DNA from: JBBRHQ01 sp963720735 | Lineage (GTDB): Bacteria > Actinomycetota > Thermoleophilia > Solirubrobacterales > 70-9 | Direction of reading: 5' to 3' | Assembly (NCBI GenBank): GCA_963720735.1 | Contig: CAVRGL010000001.1 | Location: forward strand, 248,001-312,000 | Length of the DNA: 64,000 nt | Shown here: positions 60,061 to 64,000 of the stretch, piece by piece | How positions within the stretch are numbered: the stretch's first letter is position 1 | Layout of the letters: the number at the start of each line of letters is the position of its first letter | Notes under the pieces: generated by a model | What the model was told of the DNA's origin: nothing | Databases searched by the model: none | Seen by the model: only the letters and a program-made list of their open reading frames with translations | Position numbers and translations under genes: made by a program

Positions 60061-60921
60061 TTAGGCGCGACCGGCGGCGAGCAGCACAAGGTTCGAAAAC
60101 CTCACGGCACCATCGCCACCGGCTGCTTGCCGGGTGGCGTCGGTTATCGCCGACCAGGTCTGCTCCTGCACCTCGGGGGGGTGCGGCTCAATGAGCGCCG
60201 TGATCGGCGGGGCGATCTCCTTGACGAAGGTCGTGAACTGCTCGGGGGATTGCCACTCGAAGGTGACCCGGATCTCGTCGACCTCCACCTCCGAGAACCC
60301 GCCCCCGGCGAGCAAGCCTCCCAGCGCTTCCGGGGTGGGGCGGGAGAGAGGTCCAGGCGTTCCTGGTGGTGGCGCGGGAACCTGGAGCCGCTCCATCGCA
60401 GTCCGCATTGGAATCGCAAGGAAAGGCACCTGGTCCGGAGGCCCCCAGGAGCTGATCGCCATTCGCGCACCGGAGGTCAGGAAGCTGCGGATGCGGGATG
60501 CGGCAGCCTCAGCGTCTGGCTCGAAGATGATGCCCCATCGGGAGAGCGCGGCGTCGAAACTATCTTTCGGGAAGTCCAGGGACGAAGCGTCCGATTCGAC
60601 GAACTCGATGTTGGGCAGCCCCTCCGCTGCGGCGCGCTCGTGGCCGTAGGCGATCATCTCAGCCGAGATGTCGGTGGCCACCACGCTGCCCTCTGGGCCC
60701 GCTGCCCGGGCTGCAGTCAGTGCCGGTTCGCCATAGCCCGCAGCGACGTCAAGCACGCGGCTCCCTGGCTCGACGCCTGCCATCTCCACCAGCCGCTCGC
60801 TGACTGTGCCGGCCGATTCATCGATCAGCTCAGACCACTTCCGCCACCCGGTCGCGGCACTCTGCCACTGCTTCCGCTGCGCGCCGCGAAACTCAGCCGA
60901 GTCGATCCCCGTCGATTCCAC
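60061..60921 (-). CDS. Class I SAM-dependent methyltransferase (UbiE-like)
   Basis: 286 residues. SAM-binding motif I VLDVAAGYGEPALTAARAAG, then VVATDISAEMIAYGHERAA (motif II/acidic loop) and FVESDASSLDFPKDSFDAAL (post-II). The methyl acceptor is unknown. GTG at 60919-60921 (starting VESTGIDSAEFRGAQRKQWQ) is chosen because the frame upstream falls in the broken gene that follows. Resembles the WP UbiE/COQ5 group but without context for quinone synthesis. Confidence 0.82.
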   Translation of the reverse strand: MESTGIDSAEFRGAQRKQWQSAATGWRKWSELIDESAGTVSERLVEMAGVEPGSRVLDVAAGYGEPALTAARAAGPEGSVVATDISAEMIAYGHERAAAEGLPNIEFVESDASSLDFPKDSFDAALSRWGIIFEPDAEAAASRIRSFLTSGARMAISSWGPPDQVPFLAIPMRTAMERLQVPAPPPGTPGPLSRPTPEALGGLLAGGGFSEVEVDEIRVTFEWQSPEQFTTFVKEIAPPITALIEPHPPEVQEQTWSAITDATRQAAGGDGAVRFSNLVLLAAGRA

Positions 60922-60956
60922 TTCGCGAACCAGGCTATTGCCCCGCGTCCCAGGGG

Positions 60957-61440
60957 TCAATCCCGAGCGGGGTCTGCCCCCGGACAGGGGCGAGGGTTCG
61001 GCCTGGCATGATCGTAGGCCGCAACCACCGCTTCCCACGTGACAAGGGATGAGAATTGGGCGTCGGTGTTGACGACGACGGTGACCCCTCGTGTCCTGTC
61101 GTACCACAGCTCGCTCTCATAGCCGCCGTAACGACCGTTGTGCCCAAGCCACTTTCGCCCGTCGTGGCTCTGCTCATCGATCCCAAGGCGACTGCCGAAG
61201 CGATTCGCATGCGTCATCGCCTTCACCGTCCTCGGCTTGACGATCCTCCCGCGGAACAGGGCGTTGCCGAAGCGTGCGAGGTCGGGCGAGGTGGAGGCGA
61301 GACCTCCATCCGTCCAGACGGGCCCCCAGTAATCCGCGGGGACACCGATACCGGGAGCGAACGCATCTTGCGAACCACCGCCCTGTCGCAGGTACGGATG
61401 AGCGAACAGATTGGACCGCTTCGGTCTATGTAGGTGAGGG
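60957..61440 (-). pseudogene. Remnant of a beta-lactamase-family serine hydrolase
   Basis: Only the C-terminal ~125 residues of a class C beta-lactamase/esterase-like protein are readable: GPVWTDGGLASTSPDLARFG, FRGRIVKPRTVKAMTH and KWLGHNGRYGGYESELWYD (the HNG block corresponds to the KTG-type motif region). The preceding piece (YIDRSG) is in another frame, shifting at about 61410-61430. The N-terminal SxxK and YxN motifs are absent from the 230 bases upstream, so this is a truncated gene even after allowing for one indel. It lies between the methyltransferase and the acyltransferase and may be decaying. Confidence 0.6.
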
Positions 61441-61671
61441 TCCGGATTTTCCCCATGTCCCAATTGTGAGCTGTTCCCGTCGGCGTCCGGCGCCTCCCGA
61501 GCTCTGCCGCCGGAAGGTCCGGCCGGTTGACCCTTTCCGCCCACGCGGGGCGCGGTTTCACCGCATCGAGACTGTGGCTTACTCTTGATGCGTTCAGGTC
61601 AAGATTGGGCCAGACTCCCAAGTTGGGAACTCCGCGGGCCAGTTCCCCCACAGCGACGAAAGGGATGAGAG

Positions 61672-62646
61672 ATGTTCACCCAGGTGCTCGGCGCCACCCG
61701 CGCGACCGCCTCGGTGATGGCGCGGGACCTGCTCGGCCCCCGAGCCGAGGACCCGCTGGCCGAGCGCGATCCGCAGTTCATCCGTGAGACCCTGCCGGGC
61801 TTAGGCCGCTTGGCGAAGCTCTACTTCCGCCCCAAGGTGCGGGGGCTTGAGCAGATCCCGGCCGAGGGGCCGGTGCTGCTGGTCGGCAATCACTCGGGTG
61901 GGACGCTGATCGCCGACACCTTCGCCTTTGCCTACTGCTTCTACGACCACTTCGGGCCCGACCGGCTGTTCCATCAACTCGCCCACGACCTCGTCTTCCA
62001 GGTGCGCGGTCTCGCACCCCTGCGCAAGTACGGGACAATCCCCGCCAACCACGAGAACGCGATCGCGGCGCTGGGGAAGGGAGCAGCGCTCCTCGTCTAC
62101 CCCGGCGGAGACCACGAAACCTATCGCCCCTCCTGGCACTCGGGGGAGATCGACTTCGGCCACCGCAGCGGCTTCGTTCGCCTGGCGCTTGCGGCCGACG
62201 TGCCGATCGTCCCCGTGGTGGCGATCGGCGGCCAGGAGACCGCCCTCTTCCTGACCCGTGGCGAGCGGCTCTCTCACCTCCTTGCCCTCGACCGGCTGCT
62301 GCGTCTCAAGGTCGTCCCGATCCAGATCGCGCCTCCCTTTGGGGTGACGGTGCTGGACCTGCCGGGCCGGGTCCCGTTGCCCTCCCAGATCACGATCCAG
62401 GTCCTGCCCAGGGTCGACCTGCACCGCCGGTTCGGCCCCGACCCCGACGAGGAGGCCGTCTACCACGCGGTCACGGCGATGATGCAGGAGGCGCTCGACG
62501 AGCTCTCGGCGGAGCGCGATCTGCCGGTAGTCGGCACGCTCGGTCACCGCGAGGAGGAGAGCGAGGTCGTCGAGGACCTTGAGCACGGCGGTCTCGAGCG
62601 CGAGGTCGAGGCCGCGATCGAGGCCGAGAGCCCCCAGGACGGCTAG
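61672..62646 (+). CDS. Lysophospholipid acyltransferase-like protein (PlsC/DAGAT superfamily)
   Basis: 324 residues. After a hydrophobic approach (RPKVRGLEQIPAEGPVLLVG) comes the acyltransferase block NHSGGTLIAD, then VYPGGDHETYRPSWHSGEID and GFVRLALAADVPIVPVVAIG. This matches the plant-type MGAT/DAGAT and mycobacterial PlsC-like branch, not the short NHxxxxD PlsC. The C-terminus has an acidic tail (EEESEVVEDLEHGGLERE). ATG at 61672 with AAGGGATGAGAG upstream. It may make storage lipid with the WS/DGAT; inferred. Confidence 0.85.
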   Translation: MFTQVLGATRATASVMARDLLGPRAEDPLAERDPQFIRETLPGLGRLAKLYFRPKVRGLEQIPAEGPVLLVGNHSGGTLIADTFAFAYCFYDHFGPDRLFHQLAHDLVFQVRGLAPLRKYGTIPANHENAIAALGKGAALLVYPGGDHETYRPSWHSGEIDFGHRSGFVRLALAADVPIVPVVAIGGQETALFLTRGERLSHLLALDRLLRLKVVPIQIAPPFGVTVLDLPGRVPLPSQITIQVLPRVDLHRRFGPDPDEEAVYHAVTAMMQEALDELSAERDLPVVGTLGHREEESEVVEDLEHGGLEREVEAAIEAESPQDG

Positions 62647-62673
62647 GTCCCCAGCTCGAAGGCGGTTGTATTC

Positions 62674-62781
62674 CTACACCAGCATGGCCGGGCCCTGCTT
62701 CAGCGAGTCGGCAATCTTCTGGACCGCGACGGCAAGCTGCCGTTCGTCGCCGGAGTCGTTAGTAGAGCGGGCCCGCCCCAT
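62674..62781 (-). CDS. Very small helical protein (35 aa), overlapping the end of the neighbouring gene
   Basis: ATG at 62779-62781 opens MGRARSTNDSGDERQLAVAV and ends TAG at 62674-62676. It overlaps the last codons of the 143-residue gene in another frame, and has an amphipathic helix (ERQLAVAVQKIADSLKQ). Codon third positions are G/C-rich. No ribosome site is distinct because it lies in coding sequence. Coding status uncertain; could be the displaced end of the upstream gene. Confidence 0.28.
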   Translation of the reverse strand: MGRARSTNDSGDERQLAVAVQKIADSLKQGPAMLV

Positions 62782-63190
62782 CGCTCAACAGCCGGTGCAA
62801 CATCACCACGCCCTGCGGGCTGACGGGATCCGGGCCTCGCAAGAGCTCGATCACCGCCTTTAGCTCGTGGGCGGCGAGCTGGACTGCATCGTGCTGAACG
62901 TTAATTGCCCCGTTGGGGCGCCATCGCGGCTCATCGGGTTGGCTGATCGCCCGGTCCAGCCGGGACGCCAACTCGGCGCGGCCTGAGGCGCTGGTGAGCT
63001 GCCTGGCGCGCTCAATCAGGAGCGTGCCGCGGTTGGGATCGAGGCCCGCGAGGAGTTGGCGATCGAATCGGTGGCGCCAGATCCGGACCCGCAGTCGGGT
63101 GATCGGACCGGGCCGTGGCTCGACTTGAGTCTCGAAGTAGGCCTCCACTGTCCCTCGCACTTGATTGTCCGCCTTGCGAAGTGAGGGCAC
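62759..63190 (-). CDS. Hypothetical basic protein with HLLIER-type helices (143 aa)
   Basis: 143 residues. The centre has RHRFDRQLLAGLDPNRGTLL and IERARQLTSASGRAELASRL, a pattern I have seen in small actinobacterial regulatory-looking proteins, without a known domain name. The C-terminal half (ELKAVIELLRGPDPVSPQGV) is helical. GTG at 63188-63190. It converges with the acyltransferase and diverges from nothing; the RTX gene upstream reads the same way. Confidence 0.5.
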   Translation of the reverse strand: MPSLRKADNQVRGTVEAYFETQVEPRPGPITRLRVRIWRHRFDRQLLAGLDPNRGTLLIERARQLTSASGRAELASRLDRAISQPDEPRWRPNGAINVQHDAVQLAAHELKAVIELLRGPDPVSPQGVVMLHRLLSDGAGPLY

Positions 63191-63214
63191 ATTGAAACCC
63201 GGAAACGGATCCCG

Positions 63215-64000
63215 CTACTGGGACTTGGTCTCGCAGCCGGCGGTGAAGGTGTCCCTGCCGGGGCCGCCGATGCACCTGTCTCCACCGCCGGGACCGCCGT
63301 CAAGGTGGTCGTTGCCGCCGCCGCCCCGCAGCAGGTCATGTCCATCGCCGCCGCCGCAGATCTTGTCGCCGCCGCCGCCGCCGTCGGCGGTGTCCCTGCC
63401 GCCGAGCGTGGCGATCACGTCGGCCCGCGAGCCTCCTGTGATCTTGTCGGCGAGCCGGGTGCCTTGCCTGGTCGCCGCCGCGCCGGCGCATTTGGCGCCC
63501 TCAGCGAGCCGCGTCCCGAAAACGTCGTAGTCCTGGGAGCTGCGGGAGGAGTGCTCGTAGACGGTCAAGTACTCGCCAGTGGTGGTCCCGCGGGCGACAT
63601 CGTTGCGCAGGGACGCCGACTGCTGGGGCTGGTCACGGGTTATGTGGAAGTCCGAACCGATCTCGTTGCTCCCGGCCCCGAGGCGCTGACCCTGGAGGGC
63701 CTCCCATCCATTCTCAATCTCGTCGGAGTCCCAGGTGACCAGATACTGGTTGGCGGGGGCGTCGTAGGCGATCCGCGGCAGGTTCGCGTCGTAGGCCCCG
63801 CTGCTGTCGGGATTGCCGGTCGATGAGATACGGAAGTCGTTGTTCCCGACCTCGGCCCCGGCCGCGGTGATCCTCTGGCCGAAGATCTCCTCTTCATTGT
63901 TCCCCGGCGTCTCGCCAACACCGCTGAAGGAGTGATCTGCAGTGAACGCCGCCAGGTACTCGTTGTCGTGCGAGTTGTAGGCAAGGGAGACCCGGGTCGC
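63215..64000 (-). CDS. Large exported repeat protein with C-terminal RTX repeats (N-terminus beyond the window)
   Basis: The frame is open to the window edge; 261 residues are visible. The upstream part has repeats of about 60 residues with the shared pattern (I/L)AY(D/N)xxxNxYLVTW or LAAFTA, then GQRL or GQRI, xAxG(A/S)(N/E)(V/I)G(N/S)(N/D)F(R/H)I, as in exported beta-propeller-like surface proteins. The end is a calcium-binding RTX block: GGRDTADGGGGGDKICGGGDGH, LRGGGGNDHLDGGPGGGDRC and GPGRDTFTAGC (positions 63460-63225). Cys pairs flank it. A secreted or surface-bound protein; the upstream end is needed to see the signal peptide. Confidence 0.8.
   Translation of the reverse strand, partial: ATRVSLAYNSHDNEYLAAFTADHSFSGVGETPGNNEEEIFGQRITAAGAEVGNNDFRISSTGNPDSSGAYDANLPRIAYDAPANQYLVTWDSDEIENGWEALQGQRLGAGSNEIGSDFHITRDQPQQSASLRNDVARGTTTGEYLTVYEHSSRSSQDYDVFGTRLAEGAKCAGAAATRQGTRLADKITGGSRADVIATLGGRDTADGGGGGDKICGGGDGHDLLRGGGGNDHLDGGPGGGDRCIGGPGRDTFTAGCETKSQ

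Noticed and set aside
63305..63826. 173-codon plus-strand frame within the C-terminal RTX gene
   Set aside because: Ala/Val-rich mirror of glycine repeat codons; the minus-strand frame is open to the window edge and has clear repeats.

Overview
The window is one long stretch of very GC-rich bacterial chromosome with tightly packed genes, frequent GTG/TTG starts, and many 1-4 nt stop/start overlaps (ATGA, GTGA). The gene content is a wax-ester synthase/DGAT, a group-3b-type NiFe hydrogenase, the HutF route of histidine breakdown, TolB-like and RTX-like secreted proteins, and zinc-ribbon envelope proteins. Together these point to a deep-branching actinobacterium, plausibly of class Thermoleophilia (Solirubrobacterales/Gaiellales). 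That placement is an inference from gene content, not from a marker gene. I see no rRNA, tRNA, CRISPR array, insertion sequence or prophage.

Layout. (1) 1-8.0 kb, minus strand: an amine/polyamine catabolism block with a GntR regulator, flavin amine oxidase, APC permease, glutamine-synthetase-like gamma-glutamyl ligase (PuuA type), gamma-glutamyl hydrolase (PuuD type), aldehyde dehydrogenase and SDR. Divergent from it is a type III glutamine synthetase (8.2-10.4 kb). (2) 11.2-21.0 kb, minus strand: one compact run encoding a hydBGDA-type sulfhydrogenase-like NiFe hydrogenase with a cyclic-nucleotide-binding protein inserted, its maturation protease, a pyruvate:ferredoxin oxidoreductase (porGAB) and a GltD-like flavoprotein carrying ferredoxin clusters. 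A tandem universal stress protein, a WS/DGAT and a PEP synthase follow (21.0-25.8 kb). (3) 25.8-32.1 kb, minus strand: a hut operon, hutH-hutU-def-hutF-hutI, in which a peptide-deformylase homologue sits where an N-formylglutamate deformylase (HutG) would be expected. (4) 33.9-41.1 kb, minus strand: pstSCAB followed by four envelope/zinc-ribbon genes. (5) 41.3-64 kb: mixed genes, including a GGDEF/HD-GYP protein, an acyl-CoA synthetase, TolB-like, DUF3089-like and PhlG-like proteins, an ABC-2 exporter, a class III cyclase, a PilB/GspE-type ATPase with a MshEN-like N-terminus, a methyltransferase, a broken beta-lactamase-family gene, an acyltransferase and two RTX-like proteins.

How it fits together. 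PorGAB has no separate ferredoxin subunit, and the adjacent GltD-like protein carries Cys clusters suited to that role. It could pass pyruvate electrons to NAD(P), which the HydBG diaphorase module could then use for H2 turnover. The nearby Usp, WS/DGAT and PEP synthase resemble gene sets used for survival under low oxygen or energy limitation. The hut operon would deliver histidine nitrogen and carbon as glutamate, and the PuuA/GSIII pair handles glutamyl transfer and ammonium assimilation.

Sequence quality. Several otherwise well conserved genes (puuD, puuA, the gltD-like gene, pstC, pstA and a lipoprotein) are interrupted by single-base shifts, often in G/C runs and densest at 1.9-3.6 kb. 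I read most of these as likely sequencing or assembly errors, so the affected genes are given as whole loci with the shifts noted.
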